A stretch of DNA of 64,000 bases from Azolla caroliniana (GCA_043228905.1 JBHGNT010000006.1:1674001-1738000); one strand, 5' to 3'. Counted from the stretch's first letter, positions 36,389 through 48,410 are shown. The notes: generated by a model from the letters alone, not told the origin. Program-made: numbers and translations.

Positions 36389-38676
36389 AACACGTTCGCG
36401 TTCACAAGTGAAAGGATCGCGCATTCCACTTATAGATTCCTTTTATAATCTTGCGATTTTAGGCAATTTTCAGAAAACTTGATACACTAGTATCACATGT
36501 TTAAAATAGCATGTAAAATTTGCTAATTTTTAAAGATTTAACAAGTTTCAAAATTATAATTTCGAAAATTGAATAGTTTTTCAATAAATGTTTAAACGGT
36601 GATGGTCTGCTGATATGAAATGTAAAACCAATATGCATATTTTATTCTTGTAAAAACAAAGATTTTAGTACAATTCGAGTTCATGTCCTAAACCTATTTT
36701 ATTTGAAAAAAAAGAAGATTTCTAAACATGAACTCGATATATTGTATCGAGTTGATGTAAAAAACAGAGTTTTCATCACAATTCCATACAATGTATCAAA
36801 TTCATGTTCAAAGTTTTTTTTCCTGGATTTAAAGAAATAAAAGAATCGAGCTTGAGTTGATGGAAAAACCTATTTTTTCATCACAAATCAATGCAATGTA
36901 TCGAGTTCATGTTTAAATTAATTTTCTTTTTCTTTTTTCCTTTTTTTTTTTAAATTTAAATTTTTTTTTTTGGAAAAAATAAACTTTAAACACGAATTCG
37001 ATACATTGTATTGACTTGTGATGAAAAATCTGGTTTTTTCATCACTTCAAGCTCAAAAACAATTTCAAAAAAAGAAACAAAATAAATAGAAAAAAAATCA
37101 CTTTAAAAAAAAAAACCCGCAAAAAAACGTTCAACATGAACTCAATACATTGTATCAGGTTCATGTCGAAAAGTCATCTTTTTGACGGGAACTCATATAA
37201 TATATCGAATTGGTCTTGAAAACTTTGTTTTTCAACACAAACTCGATACAAGTTCGTGTCAAAAAGTTGACTTTTAAACATGAATTTGTTACAATGTATC
37301 GAGTTTGTGTCAAAAAGTTGACTTTTCAACATGAATTTGATACAATGTATCGAGTTTGTGTCAAAAAGTTGACTTTACAATTCCATACAATGTATCAAAT
37401 TCATGTTCAAAGTTTTTTTTCTTGGATTTAAAAAAATAAAAAAATCGAGCTTGAGTTGATGAAAAAACCAGATTTTTCACCACAATTCAATACAATGTAT
37501 TGAGTTTTGTCAAAAAGTTGACTTTTCAACATGAATTTGATACAATGTATCGAGTTCGAGTTTAGAAATCTTCTTTTTTTTCAAATAAAAGAGGTTTTTT
37601 AAACATGAACTCGAATTATAGTAAAATCTTTGTTTTTACAAGAGAAAAAGATGCACATCGATACTACAAAGAAGTATGTTGCACAACAAGATACCTTTGG
37701 TGAACATGTGCTTCATTGATTAACAAAAAACCATTAATAATTGTGTTGGTGGTAATTGAACCTTGCAAATGCCATTTACGTGCTCTATAAAATATTGTCG
37801 TGGTTCTTAATCACCACTTTAAGCACTTAATGTTGATCTTCATAGTTTGGTTCATCTACAATAGAGAAACATTTATGTGGAACTAAGGATGACAACACGA
37901 GCATAACTCAGGTGACAAGGAAACTTGCAATAACTCAAGGTGGGAATATTAATAACTACACATGTAGATGGCCATGACCTAGGGCACCAATTCTCCATTG
38001 GTAAATTTTTGGACGTGGTGATGCATTAAACCTTTGTAATACATCTATAGTTAAGATTAATGAGGTGGATATCATTGTGTATGACTTTACACTAACAAAA
38101 GTTGGATGTTTAAGGACGACAACGATAGACATAATAAAAGAGATATTACCAAGTTTAGAAGATATCTCAGATTGAAGGCGAACAAGATTTAGTGCACACC
38201 ATTTGGTGAAGACAATGATTTGATTGGTACATTTGAAAATGAGGAGGAAGAGTCACAATTCTATATTAGCTATAGTAGTGATTCTCATGAAAGGAATGAT
38301 GATAGTGATGCAAATAACTTCTAAATGTATTTTTTGTGCAACGATATGTAACAAATTTAGACAACATTTTATCGAATGAAATAAAAAAGTTGATTGTTTT
38401 GAAATCTTTCGCTTATGATTTCGTTAGGGTCTAAAATACTACTAGTTGTAATTTCTCATTAAAAATACGCAAAGTTACTTTTCGTATTTGACCAAAATTT
38501 GGCATTTTTCAATTTTACCAAATGGTGAAATTTTAGATTTTTCATCAAGTTTTCGAGAACATGTGATACTGGTATCAAGGTGTTGTGAAATGGCCAAAAA
38601 AGCCCCAAAATCAGACGGAATATTCCTTATCCATCCATTTGTGCGCGATCCTTCCACTTGTGAACGCGAATGTGTT
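36389..38676. mobile_element. Unclassified DNA element, 35-bp TIRs, ATTA duplication
   Basis: The left end (AACACGTTCGCGTTCACAAG, then TGAAAGGATCGCGCA) and the complement of the right end agree at 33 of 35 positions. A weaker subterminal inverted match (TTGATAC..AGTATCACATGTT) follows about 90 bp in. ATTA is duplicated at 36385-36388 and 38677-38680. The paralogous LINE at about 21975 shows ACACAATTAGGAGAGC uninterrupted, so the duplication is 4 bp. The interior has a palindrome array (36730-37560) and AT-rich decayed sequence without a recognisable transposase. A 4-bp duplication does not fit hAT (8), Mutator (9-11) or Harbinger (3). Confidence 0.85.
36730..37560. repeat. Array of a 17-bp palindrome in the inverted-repeat element
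   Basis: About ten copies of TCGATACAATGTATCGA or close variants (itself an inverted repeat around a central base) occur. They are often framed by ACATGAA and TTCATGT, and in the 3' half by GTCAAAAAGTTGACTTTT. Spacing is irregular (50-110 bp). Confidence 0.8.
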
Positions 38677-39830
38677 ATTAGGAAAGCTACAAATCCCACA
38701 CTATCACGCTCCAACTGGTATTGACCTATGTATTAATAGCCTTTGGACGTGGTAATTCACCTAATGTGGTGTTGTTCCCATATTTTTTGCCAAAATTTGG
38801 TAATAATTGTATGGGGAACATGATATGTCTACGAAATCTTTGCAACAGTCGGCTCTTGGGCAATTTCAGCAGCTAGAATGTGGCACCCCAATCTAGTCGT
38901 GAATTGAAAGAAAGTGATGGCTTTGCTTGCTTGATTTGTATAAGGATTGCGCCATGCCCATTGACAAGGGTCCCAGCTTACCTTATGTAGCCATGTGTTT
39001 TCATGAGTACATATGTGTCATTCTGGTTATACTTTGAGCAGCTCAAGGTCTACAATCCATTTACGACATGTATATATGTGAGTACTCGAATTGCCATGTT
39101 CAATATTGGTACCTCATTGTCTTGCAATTCATGGCCTTGAGTCATGTCTGGTGTTTCCCTACCTCTTGGGATCAAGGAGCCCTCCTCCTCGTAGTCCATC
39201 CACTTCTTTATTGTCATCCTTTGATTAGTAGCTTCTCCAATCGATAGAGTGTTCATCATTTCAGATCTCATAGTCCATCCGCCCTTGATTCCATGGAGTA
39301 TGTTGGCTTGATCTTGTAGTGGCAATGGCATAAACCGTCTCCAACATTCTATGCTCTTTCATGGACTTTTTGCAATGCTTCCCAATGATAGCCCCTTACT
39401 TGATCCAATTACTTGACCGGATTAATCTTTGATACATGGGTTCCATAGGATGTGTTCAGTAAGCCAGGCAGGCTCATAGTTAGGCCAATAACACTTGAGT
39501 CCTCATCTTCTGTCACACCACGCCTTCCACATGGATGCACTGAAGCTATTCTCCAATTGCGTGAGAAACTTGGTCTGAGATCCATGTTTAGAATCCATCC
39601 TGTCTGAGGGGCTCAATTGGCCCCTTTATGTGGTGTAAAGGAAGCAAAGCGTATTCGCAATAACTTTTTCCAACAGTCATCCCCTGGTTGGAGTCCTCGC
39701 ACCACAAATTTGGCGAGTAATGCTTTGGACTGTGAGAGGGGATCAATCAGATCCAATCCTCCTCTCGACTTGGGTGATATAAGCACATGCCACGCCACCT
39801 TAGCCCGAGATGCATCTCATTTTGTTTGAT

Positions 39831-40278
39831 ATGAGATAAGTGATCTACATTATACTATTGTGTTAGAGGAGTTATAATTCAAGCCTTTGATGTTTCACAT
39901 TAATGATGGTTCTTATTTGTTTGTGGAGTGAGCACATCATTCTTTTCCTAGAATGTCTTTGGTGTCTCCTACATTTTTTTTACTCTCTTCAAACATATAC
40001 TTATGGTATATACTTGTCTTCCATCTACTTTATGGTATTAAGTGGGTTCTGAGACTTGTGATATGCAAGTTAAAGTTGATGATCATGGTTTGTTCTAATA
40101 ATTTTTCTGGTGCCTTATGGATAATTTAAGGTCCAAAGGTCTAAAAGAAGAATCCCCAAATCTTTTGGTCCTTGAATACCATTAAATGGCACAATTAACC
40201 AAACCTGTAAAAGAATAATCCCCAAATATGTTATGAGTTGATATGGAGAGTGTGTATTTTGTTTAATGTTGTACACAT

Positions 40279-40321
<43 letters not shown>

Positions 40322-40755
40322 TAGACATATCATTGTCTCTAAGTGAAATGATGAGATCACCAAGAGAATAGACCATGCACACAAAAAGGGATAGAACATA
40401 GAAGAGGATGAAGAGATTTGAGAGGAACAGGGTACTGATATGACATTGAAAAATAAAATAAAATGGAGAGAGCGAATCGACACACTAGAAAAGAGAGAAT
40501 GTTATGATTGTAAGAGATCAAGGGAATTTGCAAAGATAATGAAAAACTAGGAGCGAATGGGAATGCAATGAAAAGCTTAGGGGTACTTGAGATTTTTTCC
40601 AAAAAGATATATCGTCAAAGATCTACGCACCCTACTTAGAGTTGTCTTCACTTTGGAGTCTCTTGACATTGTATAAATTAGTGAAAAAGGTATGCATAGA
40701 TATTTCTTATTGCCAGAAGTGTATGGGCACATGAGTTTATGCAAGCTCAACGAAC
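39831..40755. other. Intergenic DNA up to the chromovirus
   Basis: No gene. A (GTAT)n microsatellite lies at about 40285-40320. The next feature is the TCTAA duplication at 40756-40760. Confidence 0.45.
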
Positions 40756-40760
40756 TCTAA

Positions 40761-40950
40761 TGTTACGGGCATGACCATATAATATCTCGTGGTGAGAATT
40801 TACCGTAGTATTCTATACACGTGGATAAGTGTGAGGGTTAAACGAGAGTGTAAAGAAGGGGAGGATTACTTTTAATCCTCGGGATTGAGACAACCCATTA
40901 GGCCAAGTGTGAACTTGCTTGAGGGCCTTGGGTCTCGTTATAAATATGAG
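40761..40950 (+). mobile_element. Chromovirus 5' LTR, truncated after about 190 bp
   Basis: It matches the 3' LTR (60369 on) through the TATAAATATGAGG block, then departs into 40-bp repeats. The expected LTR end and primer-binding site are not found downstream, so a deletion or replacement occurred here. Confidence 0.75.
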
Positions 40951-41045
40951 GTCAATACCTCGATTTCGATGTAAATGATATGTGTAAGAGGTCAATACCT
41001 TGATTTCGATGTAAATGATATGTGTAAGAGGTCAATACCTCAATT
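40949..41045 (+). repeat. 40-bp tandem repeat at the broken LTR
   Basis: Just over two units of AGGTCAATACC..GATTTCGATG..GATATGTGTAAG in direct tandem, starting exactly where the LTR homology stops. Confidence 0.85.
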
Positions 41046-41241
41046 GTGTATTATGATTAACCCTTATTTTTGGATGTTTCGTGTGCGTAGAGGCTATATG
41101 CCTCGATTACCTATCTCGATTACATCATTGTTGGCTATTTGATATTACGATTTATTTAATATATGCATATGTGGTCACGTGTATATGTATTTGATCGTAT
41201 ATATGTGATAAATATACATATGTGTATATTAGTTATTACGT

Positions 41242-41991
41242 TGTCGCGAAAATCCGTGCGTGTGTGTCGAGTAGGACAAGACTGCAGGGGGTCTTGGACT
41301 AGGGAGTGAGGAAAGGGAAGGAATCTTGAGAGTTTAACCGAGTAGAAGGCTTAAGGTTAGAGAGGTTAAGATTGGAGAGATTAAGATTAAAGACAAGACA
41401 AGATCCATTGAATGATTATATTACGAAAACACCACATGATGGCCGCATAGGCCGAATGTAAACCGCTAAATGAAACCCTAAACCTGAAATCCTAAGACCC
41501 GAAACCCTAATGGTCTACCCAAACCAACAAAATGGCGACCCCAAAGAAACCTCAAAAGTGACCCCTCACTCCCTTTTATAGTAGTAAGGGGTGAGGCACA
41601 TTACTTAAGGAGGGGTCAAATACCCTTCTTTTAATGGGGAATATTTTCCTTGATCTTAGATTGATGGGGCCTTAACTCTCTCCCCTCACACTCTATGCCA
41701 CTACCCACTACATCCGTTGTCGCGGTAATCCGCGTGCGCATGTTAGATCCGGGGCGGGACCATAAGGGTCTTGGACCTGAGAAAGACGGACCATGGAAGG
41801 TCGAGCTTCACCGTTCTTGACGACCAGCTAGAACACCAACCAGAGCGTTTCCGGATACGTACCGAGAGCAACCGAATGAGAGAGGGGGAAAGGACGCGCA
41901 CGCAACACTGACTAGACACACGCATCCTATGTACAGAAACCAAAAAGAAGGAACTCCAAAGACACCCACACAGACACAAATGCACATAACT

Positions 41992-42029
<38 letters not shown>

Positions 42030-42793
42030 AGAGCAAGATACAACTTCGGCCTTGAGCTGGACCATGGTAGACTAGGTTACAACAACGTTCTGTCGCCAAG
42101 TCGCCGATCGGGGAGCTCATGGGCTAGTTGCGCCGAGCGGGGTCTTGCACAAGAGACAGAGCGGAAGCGAAACCCCCTTAGGACATATGAGCTCTCAACC
42201 TGGACTAAACCCTAAACAGACACGAAGAAGAAGACCTCAAAGAAACTCTAAAAGAAAGTAAGAAGAAGAAAGCTACCAAACCCTAGATCTAAGTGGTATA
42301 CCCTCCTAACTCAAAATGGGCAACCCTTTTACAAGGGACCCTGAGGCTCCCTTCCTTTTATAGCCCAAGGAGGGAGGGACGTTACAATGTGGGATAAATC
42401 CCTTATTACTTCGGATTCTCTATCCCAACTTAACTCCTATTCAACGCCATAAAGGCACCCCATTATCTTACACGGGTATACAAGGGTGAGTGCTCACACC
42501 GCACCCTGCCGATATTCCCAATAGGCCCGGTTTTCTCACTATGGCCATGAATCTTCACAACACCGTACTCCCATGCACTCCTTTTTAGTCTACATGTGCG
42601 TGAGCCCCTAGGTCCACATCATCTTTATACTTCACAAACTTTGTAGTGCACTTTTAGCACCTTACATTCTACCCTTCCTTTTACATTTGTTACTTTATTT
42701 TACAAATCTATCAAGTGCATGTGCAATGTTGCACATCCCCATTTTATTCATCCCGTTCGGGTTTTCTCACCATAGCCGAAAATCCTCACGACA
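41242..42793 (-). mobile_element. Solo LTR, ACGT-targeting family, copy 2
   Basis: Plus-strand ends are TGTCGCGAAAATCCGTGCG and AAAATCCTCACGACA. ACGT is duplicated exactly at 41238-41241 and 42794-42797. A second member (41718-42562) is inserted in it; net length is about 703 bp. Orientation is minus, shown by CCCTTTTATAG (a reversed TATA box) and the reversed end block AGGACAAGACTGCAGGGGGT. AAACCCTAA motifs are present near 41465 and 41510. Confidence 0.88.
41718..42562 (-). mobile_element. Solo LTR, ACGT-targeting family, copy 3
   Basis: Plus-strand ends are TGTCGCGGTAATCCGCGTG and GAATCTTCACAACA. The 4-bp duplication is CCGT (41714-41717 and 42563-42566), one base away from ACGT. The end block GGCGGGACCATAAGGGTC is shared with other copies. 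It contains (AT)n at about 41998-42027. This is an LTR of the family inside an older LTR of the same family. Confidence 0.87.
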
Positions 42794-42797
42794 ACGT

Positions 42798-43620
42798 GAT
42801 TTCTATATCGAATGTTCCTTTTCAAGGAAAGGATCTTGGTGGTCGTCCTCACATTTTTGTGAGAATGGTGTAGTCACCATCCTTTTTTCAACAATTTTTT
42901 TGTTGACATCCCCATTGGTCACTTCGATTTCGTTACATAATGAAACGATCATAGCCACAATGATGTTGAGGACGTAAGGCTTGACCCACTTCATGTGAGA
43001 TCGCTCCTATGACACACATATCCAACATCCCTCCCTCATTACATGGATATGATGCCACCATGAGATCATTCTTACGAAAGGAATTTGTAATGATGTAACC
43101 ATGTGATGGGTCACGTGGGCCTACTACAAAAAGAGAGCTCATTTGGCTTGACCATTAGGTTGCACTTTGGCGTATGCCATCGTAATTATGAGACTTGAGG
43201 TTAGGTAACGTACCAACACAATTTGTGGTAAACGAGAGGGAAATAAGGACTCTTGACATATATGTTTCTTTTAAAAAAACGTATATGGGCAAATGTCTCG
43301 CATATCTCTTATACGCATAAAACGTTAAACATTCAACACGAGCAACCTATTTGTGTATAAACTATTCATGACGCGAACATACATGGTTGAGCCTCGGGGA
43401 GCTGCCATGAAAAAATCGATATAGAGATTAGGGAAAGACATTCATTTGTCACCCCCATGGTTTTTAAAACACTTTTGTTACCATAGTAACCTGATCTTGA
43501 ACCTCGTCTCATACGTCTAGAGGGGTATTGACGTGAGATCATGATAACGATTAATGTTTGCCCATGATATTTTTACATCACAACATGATGTTATGACTAT
43601 TTGTCTGACCTTATCCTATT
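42798..43620 (+). other. Chromovirus leader or foreign sequence, unresolved
   Basis: Non-coding stretch between the ACGT-family LTR and the chromovirus gag. No primer-binding site is recognisable. It could be a diverged leader or sequence brought in by the rearrangement at 40950. Confidence 0.3.
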
Positions 43621-43623
43621 TCT

Positions 43624-44525
43624 TTGCCAGAAATTATCATTCAATGGCTCATAATAACAACCCGATGTCATCTGCTCAAGCGGAAGGAATTCAAGGAAAT
43701 CCTCCTGGCCCAATCTCCACTGACTCATATTTCTTACAAATACAAAAATTCCTTAGTTCAACCGCTCATCAGATGTCCAAACTTCGGTAATCTCATAGTC
43801 TCTCGAGGCACGTGTTATTAGTTTACAACGTGGCACTAATAGACCCGATGAGCGTTAGGGTGAACCAACATTTTTTGTAAAGCCATTTACGGGAGAAAAA
43901 AAGGAAAGAACCGAAGAAGCAATCTACACGTGGTTGGGCTGATGGGAGTCTCATTTTGAGCTCTATCCCACGCCAGATAGTACAAAGATTGCATATGTCG
44001 GCCGAGAATTAGGGGCTAAGGCCATCGCCTGGTGTCGTGGGCTCCAAACTTTAGGGAAATTGCTCGATACCTGAACAAATTTTGTCACGATTAGTTTTCC
44101 TCGCTAGAAGACTATGTTCACCATGCTAGAACCCAAATCCAAAAATTGGGTCTTGAAGGGGACAATTGGTTGGTAGCTTGTTTTGTCAATGGCATCCCCA
44201 ATTCAGACTATCACTGGATAATGCACGATAAGGATCCAAAATCCTTCGAAGAGGTCGTTGAAATAGTTCTTCGCTATCAATGCACTTCAAAGAAGGACCA
44301 TAACAAACCCAACGAAGCACCTGGGACTAAGCTGTCGCAATTCTCTAGGAAACGCAAGACACCCAACGAATTCATGGATCACGATTGTAAGCAACATCAT
44401 CCTTTTTGTGTATTTTGTAGAAAGAAGGGTCATACAAAAGAGCAATGTCGAAAGCTCCAACGGAAAGAGCACGACAACAAAACAAAAGGTGCAGACCATA
44501 AAGGTCATATTCCTAATGTCCTTCA
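43624..44525 (+). pseudogene. Chromovirus gag remnant
   Basis: Gag forms the virus-like particle. Frames with several stops and shifts give AHNNNPMSSAQAEG, then the capsid pattern W..HFELYPTPDSTKIAYVGREL and KAIAWC, then LEDYVHHARTQIQKLGLEG. An open part from 44146 on encodes DNWLVACFVNGIPNSDY and a CCHC zinc knuckle, CVFCRKKGHTKEQC (about 44407-44448). After HIPNVLH the frame runs into the copia solo LTR at 44526, so the apparent C-terminal 30 residues are LTR sequence. Dead copy. Confidence 0.8.
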
Positions 44526-45074
44526 TGCTAGGAAACATGTCCCTCCGGATGGGAACAGAAGTACCATGTTGCAGAAACTGAAATCGAAAACCGAAATTGT
44601 TTTGGAAGACAATAATTGTAAATAGTCTAAAATGCCCCTTGTGGGCTATACTTGTAAATAACTAGAAAGTTGCTTTTGTTTATAAGCAACTATGGCAAAC
44701 TTTAGTAATGTGTAGTTGATCATTATTGAAAAGTTAGAACGAGGTAGTTGCCTCTATAACCGTGAGTGAGAGAGTGAGAGTGTAACTCTGTAGCCATCTG
44801 TCAGACAAAGGAGAACTCAAGGTTGTTGCCTCTGAGTTCCGTATCTGTACTTCCTCTCTACTATAGTGATCTGTTTTCTCGGGGTTTGTGAACCCCCGTG
44901 GTTTTTTCCCATTTCGGGTTTTCCATGTAAAATATCGGTGTCTCTGTGTCTTCACGGTTTTTTGTCTGTGTACTAGTTCTTGGTTTTTACACATGAACAC
45001 GAACACAAACGTTGTTGCGTTGTTACGCGCGTGCGTGTAGAAAGAGGCGGGACCACGGGGGCCTTGAACCGAGG

Positions 45075-45125
<51 letters not shown>

Positions 45126-45777
45126 GAGAGGAGAGGAGATTTGCAGATACGCAGAAGGGAGAAGGAAAGAGAAAGAAACGGAACACTTAATTACAGTAAC
45201 CGTCGATTACAATATCAAGAGATTACAAACTCTGACGATTACAACCAGCAAGGCGGCGATGGACCCGACACGGGGATCCTACTCACGCACACAGACAGAA
45301 CACACTGGACCCCCCCCCCAAAAAAAAGCGTAGAAGGGAGAGCCTCTACTGGCAGCGCACGGGCTACCCACGAAGCAGAGGCGTCGAACTCCCAGCACCC
45401 ACAGAGAATGACGATCGGAGGAGGAGAGAGAGCTCGGCACTCGGTCCTGCAGCACTTCGTCCTCCCTAACGCGCGATGCCCTTTCTTCCTTCTCTCCCTC
45501 CTTAAATAGTTCGCAAAAAGGGGGGGGTGCCCCTTTCTCCCTAGTCAAAACCGCTTTATTCCCTGTCCCTTTCGACAGAGATACGCACAAAACCCCTAAT
45601 AAATGTGTACTACCTAGTATTTACATCAGCCGACCTAATTACGAATTATGTACAAAATATCATTTCTCGCGTCCACTCGTGTAAGAGCCGGTTCATGCGC
45701 CTTTTTCTCTGATTCCGCCCATGGCCGGTTTTCTTCACGACAACGTGTAAGTGGTTGTGGCCGGCCGATTCCTAACA
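44526..45777 (+). mobile_element. Solo LTR of a Ty1/copia element
   Basis: It starts TGCTAGGAAACATGTCCCTC and ends GGCCGGCCGATTCCTAACA, flanked by the perfect 5-bp duplication CTTCA (44521-44525 and 45778-45782). It aligns by eye along its length with the LTR of the intact copia at 53412 (CCCTCCGGATGGGA, TTGTAAATA, CTCAAGGTTGTTGCC, GGGTTTTCCA), but is clearly diverged, so it is an older relative. An ACGT-family LTR (45013-45742) sits in its 3' part; net length is about 518 bp. Confidence 0.88.
45013..45742 (-). mobile_element. Solo LTR, ACGT-targeting family, copy 4
   Basis: Plus-strand ends are TGTTGCGTTGTTACGCGCG and GTTTTCTTCACGACA. ACGT is duplicated exactly at 45009-45012 and 45743-45746. 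The end block GGCGGGACCACGGGGGCC is typical of the family. A long (AG)n tract lies at 45077-45125; apparent reading frames with Arg-Glu runs here are only that microsatellite. Confidence 0.88.
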
Positions 45778-45782
45778 CTTCA

Positions 45783-47745
45783 GGTCTATACACATCATTT
45801 ACGTAATGTCAATGTTCTTTCCCTCACTATGTGTTGGGACCCAATGATTTACTACGTGCAAATGGGTATATCAATGGATTTCCAATACAATTTTCATTTA
45901 ATTCAGGAAGCTCACACAACTTTGTGAATGATCGTTTGGTTCAGATATGGGGAATCCAACCCACCATAAGTGATCACACATATAAGGTGCGCTTGGTTGA
46001 TGAAAGAGTACAATGAGGTGATTCATTCATTAGGAATTTCTATTGATACTTATATAGAGGAAGTAGACTTCCATGTAATAAATCTTTGTACCACTGATGT
46101 AATATTGGGTTATCTCTGGTTTTTTAATAAAAACTTTTCTTTATCTATTGATTGGGTTCTTCATTCCATTACTTTTGTACTAAACGATTCTACTCATTTT
46201 ATTCAATGTGTTAAAAAACAATCTCCTTCGATTGTTTCCTCTCCATCAATATGCGAGTTGTCTTATTCTACTTTATTTTATTGTGTACTTGATCCACACA
46301 TTCACGTTACAATATTGATAATGTTTTGGTTCAATTATCATATTTTGAACAACAACTCGATGAAATCTTAAATGATTTTCGTGATGTTTTTTCGAGTGAA
46401 CTACCACATGGGTTACCTCCTAAATGTAATATAGACCATCGTATCGATATTCTACCTGGTGTTGCACCAATAAGTATACCTCCTTATCACTTATATCAAT
46501 CCGAAGAGGATGAGGTATCTAAGCAACTCAAGGACTATTTATGAATGGGTTATATACGTTATAGTAAATCTCCATGGGGTGCACCTGTTCTCTTGGTAAA
46601 AAAGAAAGAGGGCACATGACGTATGTGTATTAATTACCAACGCCTGAATAAAGTGACGATCAAGAATTCATATCCATTGCCTCGCGCTGGCGATCTAATT
46701 AGCCGTCTCTAGGGAGCTTGGTATTTTACAAAACTTGATCTCCGTGCAGGCTACCATCAAATTCGTATAAGTGAGGACAATGTTCCTAAAAGGACATTTC
46801 GTGCATGTTATGGCCATTATGAGTTTTTGGTTATGTCTTTTGGTTTGACCAATGCTTCGGCCACATTTCAACAAGAAATGAATGACATTTCCGAGAACAA
46901 CTTGGAAAATTTGTCGTTATTTTCTTGGATGATATTCTAGTTTATAGTCGTACATTAGAAGAACATGCTAAACATGTCCCCTTTGTTTTACAAACATTGC
47001 GCGACAAACAATTCTACGCGAAGATCTCAAAATGTGAGTTCTTCAAGAAATCAATTTCTTATCTTGGACATCTCATAACCGAACGAGGAGTTGAAATTGA
47101 TCCTTCTCGCATCGAGAGATTCAAACTTTGGCCCACTCTTGGGAATATTCGAGAAGTTCAATCATTCATTGGTTTTGTCGGGTTTTTGCGAAAATCCCTT
47201 CCTAATTACTCCCAATTGACAACACGGTTTACTGATCTTCTAAAAGGTCAAACACGTAAGTCTACAAAACCTATTGTGTGGAATCCTAAACTAGACCTCA
47301 CCTCTAAGGAACTCAAGGACTTGGTATGCAAGGCTCCTTCACTTCTTTTACCCGATCCTTCAAAACCTTTTGAGGTTGAAACCGATGCAAGCGATTATGC
47401 TATAGGTGTTGTCTTATATCAAGATGGTAAACCAATAGCATTCAAGAGTAAGAAACTTGATTCTTCTCAATGTCGGTATGCTGTTCAAGAAAATGAATTA
47501 ATTGCAGTTATACATGCGCTCAAAACATGGCATGATTATCGTTATGGATATCGTTTTGTGGTAACTACGGACCACGAGTCCTTGAAATATTTCTATGACC
47601 AACAAGACCTGAAAGGTCGTAAGGCACAATGGGCTCATCTCATTCAGGACTTTGATTTTTCCATATGATATCGTAAAGGTTCCATGAACACTGTCCTTGA
47701 TACACTAAGTCGCATCCGTGAAGTTAACATGCTTAGCTTCACTGA
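45783..47745 (+). pseudogene. Chromovirus protease, reverse transcriptase and RNase H remnant
   Basis: 45831-46016 encodes a retropepsin-like segment with FSFNSGSSHNFVN (DSGA-type site changed to NSGS). From 46326 a reverse transcriptase follows: [62 protein letters not shown], then catalytic [10 protein letters not shown] (46918-46950). RNase H starts FEVETDASDYAIGVVLY (about 47370) and ends TDHESLKYF. Stops at about 46542, 46617, 46709 and 47666 each fit a C-to-T or G-to-A change of a conserved codon. One frameshift lies just before FLDD. These proteins once copied the element's RNA; this copy cannot. Confidence 0.87.
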
Positions 47746-47759
47746 AATAACATCATATC

Positions 47760-48410
47760 TTTATGATCACCTTCGAGGAAAGTATCTTGATGACAATTAT
47801 TTTGCGAAATATTGGGCAAGAGTTGAGTCTGGAACAGACACCACTACATCCTCGAAGGAATCCTTTCACATTGCTAATGGTCTGCTCTATCGTAATGGGA
47901 AGGTTTGTGTTCCACATTTGCTTGAGGTCAAAAAGAGAATTATTTTTGAATGCCATGATGCACCCTCAACAGGGCACCCTGGAATACATCGTACACTCGT
48001 TCTCAACTCGACTCAATTCTATTGGCCTAAGATGCGTCCTAACATACATAGCTATGTGACTAAATGTCACCAATGTCAGGTTAACAAAGCCAAGTGACTT
48101 AAAGCCACAAGACTTTTACATCCCTTGGACATTCCCAATAATAAGTGGGAAAGTATATCCATGGATTTTATTGTTAGCCTTCCTCGCACCCAAAAAGGCC
48201 ATGATGCCATCTAGGTTGTGGTTGATAGACTAACTAAAATAACCAGATTTATTGCTACTAAAACCACGATAACAGCTCCTGAATTGGCTTACCAATTCGT
48301 TGACAAGTTATTTCGTTTTTATCGATTACTGATGGATATCGTGAGTGATCGAGATCCAAACTTTACTAGTGACTTATGGATGCAAGTCTTTAAGAAGTTA
48401 GAAACTACGT
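47760..48410 (+). pseudogene. Chromovirus integrase, first part
   Basis: The HHCC zinc-binding region reads ECHDAPSTGHPGIHRT...KCHQCQVNKAK (to 48097). The catalytic core follows with the first Asp in SMDFIVSLP (about 48160) and the second in VSDRDPNFTSDLW (about 48345). A TAG replaces the Trp codon in GHDAIWVVVDRLTK (about 48211). A solo LTR at 48411 separates this from the catalytic Glu at 49107. Confidence 0.87.

Larger units (their letters stand above)
35782..39830 (-). mobile_element. LINE copy C, 5'-truncated
   Basis: The left edge has the family 3' end (CTTCTTCCATTAGTTATAAA). Minus-strand peptides include LVSPITLWILWKQRCRRVFS (35922-36278) and WHVLISPKSRGGLDLIDPL with ALLAKFVVRGL (39613-39798), typical of the region after the LINE reverse transcriptase. 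The polymerase itself is absent, so the copy is 5'-truncated. A 2.3-kb inverted-repeat element (36389-38676) is inserted. With it removed, the copy is collinear with 21361-22300. Confidence 0.75.

Noticed and set aside
42933-43142. Minus-strand 69-codon frame near the chromovirus leader
   Set aside because: No domain recognised and it lies in rearranged retrotransposon sequence.
44980-45509. Open frames with Arg-Glu runs
   Set aside because: They are translations of an (AG)n microsatellite in a solo LTR.
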